Made by a program: the position numbers and the translations under genes
Notes under the pieces: model-generated
What the model saw: only the letters and a program-made list of their open reading frames with translations
Databases searched by the model: none
What the model was told of the DNA's origin: nothing
NCBI GenBank assembly: GCA_023410595.1
Contig: JAEYPO010000017.1
Coordinates: forward strand, 1 to 64,000
Source of the DNA: Bacillota bacterium
GTDB taxonomy: Bacteria; Bacillota; Clostridia; Christensenellales; SZUA-584
DNA: 64,000 bases
Reading direction: 5' to 3'
In this document: piece after piece, positions 12,447 through 20,634 of the stretch
Position numbering within the stretch: position 1 is the stretch's first letter
Layout of the letters: every line of letters starts with the position of its first letter

Positions 12447-13220
12447 ATGGAACTGAAAAGCTGCAAAATTGAGAATCTCCCCGTGCATATCTACGACACT
12501 CGCGAAGCGATGGGTAAGGCCGCAGCAAAGGACGGGGCGGAGCGTATCAACAAAATTATAGCGAAGAACGGCGTTGCGAACGTGATGTTCGCCGCGGCGC
12601 CTTCCCAGAACGAGCTGCTGGAAGAACTGCTGGAATACGACATCGACTGGACTAAGGTCAGGGCTTTCCATCAGGATGAGTACATCGGCATCAGCGATGA
12701 TGAGCCTGCGGGCTTCGGCAACTTCCTGTGCCGTGCGATATGGGGCAAGGTCCCGCTTAAGGAGCGGCATTTTCTGCTCTGCGCACCCGGGGAAGCGGCG
12801 GCAAAGTGCGAGGAGTACAGCAGTCTGCTCACTAAGTATCCCGTGGACCTGATATTCCTCGGTGTGGGCGAAAACGGGCATCTCGCGTTCAACGACCCCG
12901 CGTACGCGGATTTTGACGATCCGAAGATGATCAAGGTGGTGAATCTGGACGAGGCGTGCCGACAGCAGCAGGTAAATGACGGGTGCTTCGCCACATTTGA
13001 CGACGTGCCAAAGCAAGCGATGTCGCTGACGATGTCGTTCATCCGCTCGGTGCCCGAAGCCATCTGCGTCGTGCCGACGGAGCGCAAAGCGGAGGCCATA
13101 AAAAAGGCTTTGCATGGCGGGATCACCACGTCATGCCCGGCCAGCATTTTAAGAAAACTGAACGATGCGGTACTGTATCTGGATCAGGACAGCGCGTCGC
13201 TGGCTTTCCCGGAGCTGTAA
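12447..13220 (+). CDS. Glucosamine-6-phosphate deaminase (NagB)-like isomerase/deaminase
   Basis: The protein has 257 residues, the usual length of the NagB/6-phosphogluconolactonase superfamily. HQDEYI (residues 75-80) contains the conserved Asp of NagB, and LGVGENGHLAFNDP (138-151) contains the catalytic Glu-Asn-Gly-His. These motifs favour a deaminase or isomerase over a lactonase. NagB converts glucosamine-6-phosphate to fructose-6-phosphate and ammonia; many NagB-like paralogs in catabolic operons act on other amino sugars. In this operon, which lacks nagA and phosphotransferase genes, the true substrate may be a different amino-sugar phosphate. Confidence 0.75.
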   Translation: MELKSCKIENLPVHIYDTREAMGKAAAKDGAERINKIIAKNGVANVMFAAAPSQNELLEELLEYDIDWTKVRAFHQDEYIGISDDEPAGFGNFLCRAIWGKVPLKERHFLLCAPGEAAAKCEEYSSLLTKYPVDLIFLGVGENGHLAFNDPAYADFDDPKMIKVVNLDEACRQQQVNDGCFATFDDVPKQAMSLTMSFIRSVPEAICVVPTERKAEAIKKALHGGITTSCPASILRKLNDAVLYLDQDSASLAFPEL

Positions 13221-13239
13221 ACAATCACAAGGAGGTAAG

Positions 13240-13983
13240 ATGATGTATCAGAATACTGCCGATGAGATCATGGCAAAGAATCCCGAGCTTGCGATCATTC
13301 CAGTAGGGTCTGTGGAACAGCACGGCCCGCACCTTCCGGTGATGACTGACTGGGCCGTCGCGACGGAATTAGGCAAGCGCGTGCAGAGGCTCACGGGTGG
13401 ATTTCTGCTTCCCGCGCTGCCCATTAGCACCTGCCGCGAGCAGATGGGCAAAAAAGGCGCCGTCTGGATGGAGCCGCTCACATTTTACAGCATGATGACC
13501 GACATCATCCTCTCACTTAAAACGCAGGGCTTCAAAAAAGTGCTGATCCTGCAATGCCATGGCGGCATATTCATCATGACGCCCATCGTACGCGACCTGA
13601 ACGCGAAATACAACCCGGGACTGATGGTATATAATTTCGATCCGATTACGGTCTGGCCGCGGCTGTATGAGGAAGGGGTTCTTGAGGACAACACCGAGCT
13701 GCATGCCGGCGAGGGCGAAACCTCGATGATGCTCGCCATTGCGCCCGAGACCGTGCACATGGAAAATGCGGTCGACTGCGTACCCGATGTGCCGCGCAGC
13801 TACTTGAACTATGGCTGCCTGTTGCGTTACACCCCGAGCGGCGTATGGGGCAGGGCGACGCTCGGCACCGCGGAAAAGGGTGAGCGGATGCTTGCGCGCA
13901 CCGCGGAGGTGGCGGTGGAGGATATGAGCAAAGCGTTTGCTTTTATGGCGGGCAAGGGCAAGCTGAATTACAGCGATTTTTAG
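13240..13983 (+). CDS. Creatininase-family amidohydrolase
   Basis: The protein has 247 residues. Two adjacent ATG codons (13240, 13243) follow GGAGG at 13231-13235; either may be used, and the longer frame from 13165 overlaps the preceding gene and lacks the family N-terminus. Metal-site motifs are present: GSVEQHGPHLP (Glu26, His28) and TDW (Asp37), and HAGEGETSMM later with the conserved Glu. The family hydrolyses cyclic amides or formamides (creatinine, mycofactocin precursor, FAPy intermediates) and also occurs in sugar-catabolic clusters with unknown substrates. Next to a NagB-like deaminase and a dihydropyrimidine-dehydrogenase-like protein it suggests that the pathway opens a C-N bond. 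Confidence 0.8.
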   Translation: MMYQNTADEIMAKNPELAIIPVGSVEQHGPHLPVMTDWAVATELGKRVQRLTGGFLLPALPISTCREQMGKKGAVWMEPLTFYSMMTDIILSLKTQGFKKVLILQCHGGIFIMTPIVRDLNAKYNPGLMVYNFDPITVWPRLYEEGVLEDNTELHAGEGETSMMLAIAPETVHMENAVDCVPDVPRSYLNYGCLLRYTPSGVWGRATLGTAEKGERMLARTAEVAVEDMSKAFAFMAGKGKLNYSDF

Positions 13984-13994
13984 GAGATAACGCA

Positions 13995-15065
13995 ATGGAA
14001 AAACTAAGGATACTTCTGATTGGCGCGGCGTTTTCTGCTGACCTGCATTCCGACGCGTACAGCCGCATACAGGATAAGATGCACATCGTGGGCATCTGCG
14101 ACAAGGACCTTAATCGCGTGCAGGCGCTGGCGGAGCGGTATAGTTTTTTTGATTACGCCGCGTACGACGATTACAATACCGCCATCGCGGAATGCGATTG
14201 CGATCTGGTCGACATCTGCATGCCTAACTTTCTGCATCACGATGTGGCGATCAAGGCACTGACAGCCGGGAGAAATATCATCTGCGAAAAGCCGCTAGCC
14301 ACCACGGTGGAGGACGCGCAGGATATAGTGGATACCGCAAACCGGCTCGGTAAACACATCTACTACGCGGAAGACTGGCTGTTTTCGCCTGCTATCCGCA
14401 AGGCGCTTCAAACGATGGAGCAGGGAGCCATAGGCAAGCCGGTGTTCATACGCGCCAGAGAATGCCACTGTGGCTCGCACAGCCCGTTCGCACAGAAGAT
14501 ACAGTATTGCGGCGGAGGAAGTATGATCCATCTTGGTATACACCCCATCGGTTTGATGCTCTCGCTTAAAAACAACGAGTGGACGGAGCTTTGCGCCATG
14601 ACGTCGGGCGGGGGAGAGAACAATCTTGTGCACCGATCTATGGAAGGCGAGGACTGGGCTGCCGTTTCCATGAAGTTCAGCGACGGCACAGCGGCGCTTC
14701 TTGAAGGCAACTATGTTACAACGGGCGGCATGGAAGACGTGATCGACATATATGGCACTGAAGGTTGCCTGCACATCGATCTTACGTTTACAAGCGCTAT
14801 AAAATGCTATAGCATTCCCGGGCTTGACTATACGGTGGAGAAGGCGGAGATAACGACGGGATGGTCGCGCCCGGCGGTAGATGAGAAGTTCAACCTGGGG
14901 TATGTAAAAGAAATAGAATATTTCGTTGAATGCTGCGGCAAAGGCATAGACGCTGACACCGGTATGCGCGGGAAAGACGGCCTTGAGGCTCTGCGCGTGA
15001 TAGACTGCATATACCGCTCCGCGCGGGAAGGCAGAACGATAAAGAACTTGGGTTTTGGGAGATGA
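13995..15065 (+). CDS. Gfo/Idh/MocA-family oxidoreductase
   Basis: The protein has 356 residues. The N-terminal Rossmann domain has a degenerate nucleotide motif (LLIGAAFSADLH), followed by the family signature CEKPLATT near residue 98 and the substrate-side motif HLGIHPIGLM. Members oxidise or reduce sugars, inositols and sugar acids with NAD(P). The start has TAGGAGAT upstream, 11 bp after the previous stop, and the gene end touches the next gene. In context it is probably the first oxidation step on the imported carbohydrate; the exact substrate cannot be read from the sequence. Confidence 0.85.
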   Translation: MEKLRILLIGAAFSADLHSDAYSRIQDKMHIVGICDKDLNRVQALAERYSFFDYAAYDDYNTAIAECDCDLVDICMPNFLHHDVAIKALTAGRNIICEKPLATTVEDAQDIVDTANRLGKHIYYAEDWLFSPAIRKALQTMEQGAIGKPVFIRARECHCGSHSPFAQKIQYCGGGSMIHLGIHPIGLMLSLKNNEWTELCAMTSGGGENNLVHRSMEGEDWAAVSMKFSDGTAALLEGNYVTTGGMEDVIDIYGTEGCLHIDLTFTSAIKCYSIPGLDYTVEKAEITTGWSRPAVDEKFNLGYVKEIEYFVECCGKGIDADTGMRGKDGLEALRVIDCIYRSAREGRTIKNLGFGR

Positions 15066-15069
15066 CGGC

Positions 15070-17700
15070 ATGGCAAAAGAAATAATAATACCGGTAGAGG
15101 TTGGCGGCGTAACGTTTAAAAATCCGTTTTACGTTGCGTCCGGACCGACGACGAAGTCGGTAAAGCAACTGAAGAGGATAGAGGAAACAGGCTGGGCGGC
15201 GGCGAGCATCAAGCTCACTATAGACCCGACACCGTACGTAAACAGGAAGCCGCGCTACGCGATATTCGAAGACCGCAACGCGTTGTGCTTCACTGCGGAA
15301 AAACGGCTCGAATTCGAGCAGGGCCTGAGGCTCGTGGAAGACGCTAAGAAAGTGTTGACCGACCTTCTGCTGTTCGCGAATATAACGTATGCGGGCGACA
15401 GGGGATACGAGGGCTGGGTCAATATGGCCAAAAAGTTCGAAGAGGCGGGCGCGGATATCATTGAGCTCAATATGTGCTGCCCAAATATGTCGTACAACAT
15501 GGAATTAACGTCGGGCAACGACAGCGCGTCCAAGGTTCAGACTGGGGCGAGCCTCGGGCAGCAGGGCGAAGTCGTTTCGCAGATAGTAAGCGAGATCAAG
15601 AAGGCGATAAGCATACCGTTGTTCGTAAAGCTGACGCCCGAGGGAGGGCGCATAGCTAAAGTCGCGCATACGCTTTACAGCGCGGGCGCAGACGCCGTAG
15701 GCGGTACGGCAAACCGTCTCGGTATACCGCCTATCGACCTTGACAATCCGGGCAAGGCGGTATATCACCTGCAGGAAGAGATAAGCATGTCGTGCCATTG
15801 CGGCGCATGGCTGAAGCCTCTCGCGCAGCGCGACACGTACGAGATAAGAAAAGTAAACGGCCCAAAGCCGCGCATAATGGCGGCAGGCGGCATCAGGAAT
15901 TACAAGGACGCGGTCGAGATGATTATGTGCGGCGCAGACCTGCTCGGCGTGTGCGCGGAAACGCTGATCAGCGGATATGATATTGTGCAGCCGATGATCG
16001 CGGGACTCAAGGACTGGATGGATGAGCACGGCTATAAAACAACGAGCGAGTTCCGTGACGCCATAGTTTCCGAAGTGAAAACCGCCCCCGAGCTCACGCT
16101 GTACGGCGGATACGCGCATATTAAAGACCCGTACCTTGCGGCTCCGTGCAAAGACGCGTGCCCGCATCATGTTCCCGCACAGGCGTATGTGCGCAAAGTA
16201 GCAAAGAGGGATTTCAAACGGGCATACGAGCTCATAACGGGCAAAGACCCGCTGCAGCAAACATGCGGCTATGTATGCAGCCATCCCTGCGAAGACGCGT
16301 GCACACGCGGCGCAGGGGGAAACCCGATACGCATACGCGATATCAAGCGGTTTGTGCTTGAATACGGCAAGAACCAGGGCTGGAAGCCGGATATACATAT
16401 TGAACCCGCGAACGGCCATCGGGTTGCGGTAGTGGGCTCGGGCCCGGCGGGTATATCGAACGCTTTCTATCTCGCTCAAGCGGGATATGGCGTAACGGTA
16501 TTCGAACGGGAGGCTCAGGCGGGCGGCATGTTGCGCTACGCTCTGCCTTCGTTCCGAATGGCAAAAGAGATGATAGACGACGAGATGGGAAGGCTTGCGG
16601 ACATGGGCGTTAAAGTCGTGACGGGCAAAGCGCTCGGCAGGGATTTCTCGATTGAGTCGCTGAAAGAAGACGGTTTCGAAGCCGTGTTCTTAGGGATCGG
16701 CGCCCAGCAAGGGCGCGCTGTCGGGTTCAAGGGAGAAGAGGGCGCAATAAGCGCGGTCGATTTCTTAAAGCGCATAAGCGAAGGTGAAAGGCCGAACGTC
16801 GGCGACACGGTCGTCGTTCTCGGAGGAGGCTTTACCGCTGTGGATTCCGCGCGTACGGCAAAAAGGCTGGGCGCAAAGAACGTATACATAGCGTACAGGC
16901 GCACGAAAGACGAGATGCCCGCAACGGCGGAAGAGATCGCCGATGCGGAAGCGGAAGGCATCCGCATCATGTACCTTGTATCTCCCGTGGGGATAGAATC
17001 TGAAAACGGCAAGGTCACTGGCATAAGGATGTGCAACCAGGTGCTCGGCGGCGAGGATGCTTCAAAGAGAAGAAAGCCGGAAGCAGTGGCTTGTACGGAA
17101 TTTATGCTTCAGTGTGATACGGTCATTGCGGCGATAGGACAGCAGACGGAAGTAATTGAGGGCATTTCTTACGACCGTTATGCGATTAAAGTAAACGGTG
17201 AAACGCTTGAAGTCATGGACGGCGTATTCGCGGGCGGCGACGCCGTGGAGGTAAAGACGATAATCGCTGCGGTAGCGGCAGGCAAAAAGGCGGCGGTCTC
17301 TATGGATCAATACCTGCGCGGCGGGCAGGCATATCTTGAGTACAGGCCGAAGGGAAACGTTGTCGACAAGGAAGAGGTGCTTAAGCGCACGGGATACTTC
17401 AAGGACGAAGAGAGATATTCGCTCGATGCCGTTTCTGGCGACGAAAGGATCGACAGCTTTGACAGGTATACGCGCACGATGACAGAGGAGGAGGCTGTGG
17501 CCGACGCCGGGCGCTGCCTAAACTGCGGCTGCGGCGAAGGCTGCCAGCTATGCAAAACGATCTGCACCGATTTCGCGCCGTTCATCCGTGAAGCGGATAC
17601 GATGGAGATAGACCGGAAGGAATGCGTAGCGTGCGGCATGTGCTTTAACCGCTGCCCAAATAAGAATATCGAGATGGTCAACCTGGGCGAAAAGGTTTAA
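15070..17700 (+). CDS. Fused dihydropyrimidine-dehydrogenase-like flavoprotein (PreA-PreT order)
   Basis: The protein has about 876 residues, with the start at the ATG at 15070 served by GGGAG at 15057. Residues 1 to about 320 form a PreA/dihydroorotate-dehydrogenase-like FMN barrel (NPFYVASGPTT, ELNMCCPNMS, PLFVKLTPEG). From about 357 comes a cysteine-rich helical Fe-S domain (CKDACPHH, CGYVCSHPCEDAC). An FAD site follows (GSGPAG near 455), then an NAD(P) site (VVLGGGFTAVDSA near 582), as in GltD/PreT. The C-terminus has two cysteine clusters (CLNCGCGEGCQLC near 815 and CVACGMCFNRC near 852), a ferredoxin-like end. Mammalian DPD has the opposite order (Fe-S/FAD/NADPH first, FMN last), and E. 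coli has separate PreT and PreA. The reaction is probably NAD(P)-linked reduction or oxidation of a cyclic or unsaturated substrate; pyrimidine is not certain in this sugar-acid context. Confidence 0.82.
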   Translation: MAKEIIIPVEVGGVTFKNPFYVASGPTTKSVKQLKRIEETGWAAASIKLTIDPTPYVNRKPRYAIFEDRNALCFTAEKRLEFEQGLRLVEDAKKVLTDLLLFANITYAGDRGYEGWVNMAKKFEEAGADIIELNMCCPNMSYNMELTSGNDSASKVQTGASLGQQGEVVSQIVSEIKKAISIPLFVKLTPEGGRIAKVAHTLYSAGADAVGGTANRLGIPPIDLDNPGKAVYHLQEEISMSCHCGAWLKPLAQRDTYEIRKVNGPKPRIMAAGGIRNYKDAVEMIMCGADLLGVCAETLISGYDIVQPMIAGLKDWMDEHGYKTTSEFRDAIVSEVKTAPELTLYGGYAHIKDPYLAAPCKDACPHHVPAQAYVRKVAKRDFKRAYELITGKDPLQQTCGYVCSHPCEDACTRGAGGNPIRIRDIKRFVLEYGKNQGWKPDIHIEPANGHRVAVVGSGPAGISNAFYLAQAGYGVTVFEREAQAGGMLRYALPSFRMAKEMIDDEMGRLADMGVKVVTGKALGRDFSIESLKEDGFEAVFLGIGAQQGRAVGFKGEEGAISAVDFLKRISEGERPNVGDTVVVLGGGFTAVDSARTAKRLGAKNVYIAYRRTKDEMPATAEEIADAEAEGIRIMYLVSPVGIESENGKVTGIRMCNQVLGGEDASKRRKPEAVACTEFMLQCDTVIAAIGQQTEVIEGISYDRYAIKVNGETLEVMDGVFAGGDAVEVKTIIAAVAAGKKAAVSMDQYLRGGQAYLEYRPKGNVVDKEEVLKRTGYFKDEERYSLDAVSGDERIDSFDRYTRTMTEEEAVADAGRCLNCGCGEGCQLCKTICTDFAPFIREADTMEIDRKECVACGMCFNRCPNKNIEMVNLGEKV

Positions 17701-17734
17701 ACCGCTGTCAAAAAAACGAAAAGAGGCGTAAAGA

Positions 17735-18550
17735 TTGGAAGTAAGCTTTGATATTACGGGCAAGGCAGCCGTTATCACAGGCGCGGGCGGCATTATCTGC
17801 GGCGTGATGGCGAAGGAGTTTGCAAAGAAGGGCGCGCGCGTGGCGCTGCTCGACTTGTTCCCTGAAAAGGCGCAGATGATCGTGGACGAGATCAACGCTG
17901 AGGGCGGCGACGCGATCGCAGTCAAGGCGGATGTGCTCAGCCGCGAGAGCTTGATGGAGGCGCGCCGGACCGTGCTGGATCGGTACGGTCATATCGATAT
18001 CCTTATCAACGGCGCGGGCGGCAACAAGAAAGCGGCGACGACCAGCGCGGAAAACCCGTTCTTTACGATGGATATCGACGCGCTCAAATGGGTGTTCGAC
18101 CTTAACGTTATGGGTGCGGTGCTGACCACGCAGGTGTTCGGCGAGCCGATGGCGCAGCAGGGCTTTGGCAACGTGATCAATATCGCGTCCATGGCGTCGG
18201 TGCTGCCGCTGACCAATACGGTCGCATATTCCGGCGCAAAGTGCGCGGTGGCGAATTTCACGCAGTGGATGGCGACGCATTTCAATCTAAACTACAGCGC
18301 GAACATCCGCGTCAACGCAATCGCTCCGGGGTTCCTGCTCACCGAGCAGAACCGCTTCCTCATGCAGCAGGAGGACGGCACGCCCACTGAGCGCGGGCAG
18401 AAGGTGCTTGCCAAGACCCCCATGGGCCGGTACGGAGAGCCGGAGGAGATGGTGGGCGCAGTCATCTGGCTCTGCTCCGAGGCGGCGTCGTTCGTCAACG
18501 GCGCAGTTATCCCCATCGACGGCGGCTTCTCGGCATACTGGGGCATATAA
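17735..18550 (+). CDS. SDR oxidoreductase, fructuronate reductase (D-mannonate oxidoreductase)-like
   Basis: The protein has 271 residues and begins with TTG at 17735, with AGAGGCG upstream. The NAD(P) motif TGAGGIICG is at residues 14-22 and the catalytic YSGAK (Tyr and Lys near 165 and 169) follows the conserved Ser region INIASMAS. The insertion NPFFTMDIDALKWVFDLN and the motif NAIAPGFLLTEQNRFL are characteristic of the SDR-type D-mannonate oxidoreductases (Bacillus YjmF-like). These interconvert fructuronate and mannonate or related keto-sugar acids. The product would feed a dehydratase to KDG, but no dehydratase gene is in this window. Confidence 0.8.
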   Translation: MEVSFDITGKAAVITGAGGIICGVMAKEFAKKGARVALLDLFPEKAQMIVDEINAEGGDAIAVKADVLSRESLMEARRTVLDRYGHIDILINGAGGNKKAATTSAENPFFTMDIDALKWVFDLNVMGAVLTTQVFGEPMAQQGFGNVINIASMASVLPLTNTVAYSGAKCAVANFTQWMATHFNLNYSANIRVNAIAPGFLLTEQNRFLMQQEDGTPTERGQKVLAKTPMGRYGEPEEMVGAVIWLCSEAASFVNGAVIPIDGGFSAYWGI

Positions 18551-18592
18551 CCTAAGGATGCCGGATCATATAGAGAAAAGAGGTATTATCGT

Positions 18593-19645
18593 ATGGCATA
18601 TATCAGAGTCGAAGATCTGAAGTCGTTTTGCCGGGACGCGCTAGTCCGGGAAGGCATGAAGAAAGAGTACGCGGACATTGTCGCGGAGGTTCTGGCCGAG
18701 ACCGACGCCTATGGGACGCATTCCCACGGCACGAAGAACCTGCACAACTACATCAAAAAATTCCGCGCGGGCGGCATTGATATCAAGGGCGAACCGCAGA
18801 TCGTAGCAGACGGCATAAGCTTTGCGGTCATTGACGCGCATAAAACGCTGGGCATGATCCCCTCCGTAAAGGCGATGGAGCTTGCCTGCGACAAGGCGGA
18901 AAAGACGGGTATCGCGCTCGTTACCGTCAGAAACAGCTGCCACTTTGGCGCCGCCGGATATTATGCGAACATTGCGGCAAAGCGCGGCTTCATCGGGCTT
19001 TCGATGAGTAATGTCGATCCGAACATGACGGTGCCCGGCGCAAAGGGCATGCTCCTGGGTAATAATCCTTTTTCCTACGCGGCTCCCGCGGTGAAGACGG
19101 AGAGCGTGTTCCTCGACATCGCCATGAGCAATGTCGCGTCGCTCAAGGTCGTGCAGGCGCGCAAGGACGGCAAGCAGATACCGGACACGTGGATCGTCGA
19201 CAAAGACGGCCTGCCCACCACGGACCCCAGCCATTATCCCGAGGAGGGCGCAATGCAGCCCATGGCGGCGCACAAGGGCTATGGCCTTGCGGTCATGGTC
19301 GACGTGCTGACGGGCATCCTGTCGGGCGGCTGCACGAGCATGGGCGGCGATATTGTCTCCTGGTGCTTCCAGATGGAGAATCCCAACAACGTGAGCCATA
19401 CGTTCATCGCGATCAACCCAAAGCTGTTTGCAGGGGAAGTCGCGGAGCGCATAGAGGACATGGCGGAAACGCTGCGCAGCGCGCCCAAGGCCAAGGGCGT
19501 GGAGCGCATCTATACGCCGGGTGAGATCGAGTGGGGCAAGCACGCGGCCGCGGCCAGGAACGGTATCAGCCTGCCCGCCGACGTGGAAAGTTCATTGAGG
19601 GGCCTTGCGGAAGAGCTGGGCAAAGCGCTTCCGACGTTTGCATAA
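18593..19645 (+). CDS. Ldh_2 (malate/L-lactate/ureidoglycolate) family dehydrogenase
   Basis: The protein has 350 residues. Family motifs are visible: GTHSHGTKNL (residues 41-50, with the substrate-binding region HSHG), NSCHFGAAGYYA near 115 with the catalytic His, and LLGNNPFSYAAP. The C-terminal part has HKGYGLAVMVDVLTGILSGG. The family reduces 2-oxo acids or imines with NAD(P)H, including ureidoglycolate, 2,3-diketogulonate, delta1-piperideine-2-carboxylate and sulfolactate. In this operon a 2-keto sugar acid or diketo acid is the likely substrate. Confidence 0.82.
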   Translation: MAYIRVEDLKSFCRDALVREGMKKEYADIVAEVLAETDAYGTHSHGTKNLHNYIKKFRAGGIDIKGEPQIVADGISFAVIDAHKTLGMIPSVKAMELACDKAEKTGIALVTVRNSCHFGAAGYYANIAAKRGFIGLSMSNVDPNMTVPGAKGMLLGNNPFSYAAPAVKTESVFLDIAMSNVASLKVVQARKDGKQIPDTWIVDKDGLPTTDPSHYPEEGAMQPMAAHKGYGLAVMVDVLTGILSGGCTSMGGDIVSWCFQMENPNNVSHTFIAINPKLFAGEVAERIEDMAETLRSAPKAKGVERIYTPGEIEWGKHAAAARNGISLPADVESSLRGLAEELGKALPTFA

Positions 19646-19661
19646 GATGGAGGACAAGAAC

Positions 19662-20618
19662 ATGACAGTATTGGAAAGGTTATCGAACGCGGGCGTCGTG
19701 CCCGTCGTCGTCATCGAGGATGTCAAGGACGCCGTCCCGGCCGCAGAAGCGATGCTGCGAGGCGGTATAGACGTCATGGAGATCACGCTGCGCACAGCCG
19801 CGGGGCTCTCCGCGATCCGCGCGGTAGCGAAGAGCTGCCCCGCTATGCTCGTCGGCGCGGGTACTGTGCTTACGCTGGAGCAGTGCAAGCAGGCGGTGGA
19901 AGCGGGCGCGAGATTCATCGTGTCGCCGGGCTTCAACCGCGCGATGGTGGCGTGGTGTGTGGAAAACGGAATCGCCGTGACGCCCGGCTGCGTCACGCCC
20001 ACCGAGATCATGGAAGCGATGGAGTTTGGCGTCAAGGTGATCAAGTTCTTCCCCGCAAACGTCTATGGCGGCCTAAACGCCATGAAGGCGCTATCGGGGC
20101 CGTTCGGTGACATAAAGTTCATCCCGACGGGCGGCGTAGACGCACAGAATCTCAAGGAGTATCTCGGCGCGCCGTATGTGCACGCGGTCGGCGGAAGCTG
20201 GCTCTGCGCTAAGAAGGATATTGCGGACGGCAATTTTGACAAGATCGAAGCGCTCTGCGCGGAAGCGAAGGCGGTCGCGCTCGGCTTCGAGCTGATTCAC
20301 GTGGGCCTGAACCTGCCCGACGCGGAGGCGTCCATGCGCGTGGCCGAACAGTTCGGCAGGGCGTTCGGATTTGCCGTCAAGCCGGGCAACAGCAGCAACT
20401 TCGCGGGAGGCGGCATCGAAGTGATGAAATCCGTATACCTCGGCGACAACGGCCATATCGCGGTCAAGACGAGCAACATGGAGCGCGCGATCGCACACCT
20501 TAAGACGAAGGGCTTCGAGGTGGATATGAGCACCGCGAAGTATAGCGGCGAGCAGCTGACCGCGATCTATCTGGCCGACAGTTTCGGCGGGTTTGCCGTG
20601 CATCTTTTAAAGAAGTGA
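19662..20618 (+). CDS. KDPG/KHG aldolase with an extra C-terminal VOC-like domain
   Basis: The protein has 318 residues, about 105 more than a standard Eda. The ATG at 19662 is chosen because GGAGG (19649-19653) lies eight bases upstream; the in-frame ATG at 19647 overlaps that site. Residues 1-210 are a class I aldolase: Glu40 in VMEITLRT, and the Schiff-base Lys128 in VIKFFPAN. From about residue 211 (GFELIHVGLNLPDAEASMRVAEQF) to the end is a vicinal-oxygen-chelate/glyoxalase-like module. The aldolase splits 2-keto-3-deoxy-6-phosphogluconate into pyruvate and glyceraldehyde-3-phosphate. The added domain could bind a metal or a keto acid and might serve a regulatory or isomerase role. Confidence 0.88.
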   Translation: MTVLERLSNAGVVPVVVIEDVKDAVPAAEAMLRGGIDVMEITLRTAAGLSAIRAVAKSCPAMLVGAGTVLTLEQCKQAVEAGARFIVSPGFNRAMVAWCVENGIAVTPGCVTPTEIMEAMEFGVKVIKFFPANVYGGLNAMKALSGPFGDIKFIPTGGVDAQNLKEYLGAPYVHAVGGSWLCAKKDIADGNFDKIEALCAEAKAVALGFELIHVGLNLPDAEASMRVAEQFGRAFGFAVKPGNSSNFAGGGIEVMKSVYLGDNGHIAVKTSNMERAIAHLKTKGFEVDMSTAKYSGEQLTAIYLADSFGGFAVHLLKK

Positions 20619-20634
20619 CCGGGAGGACAGCAAT

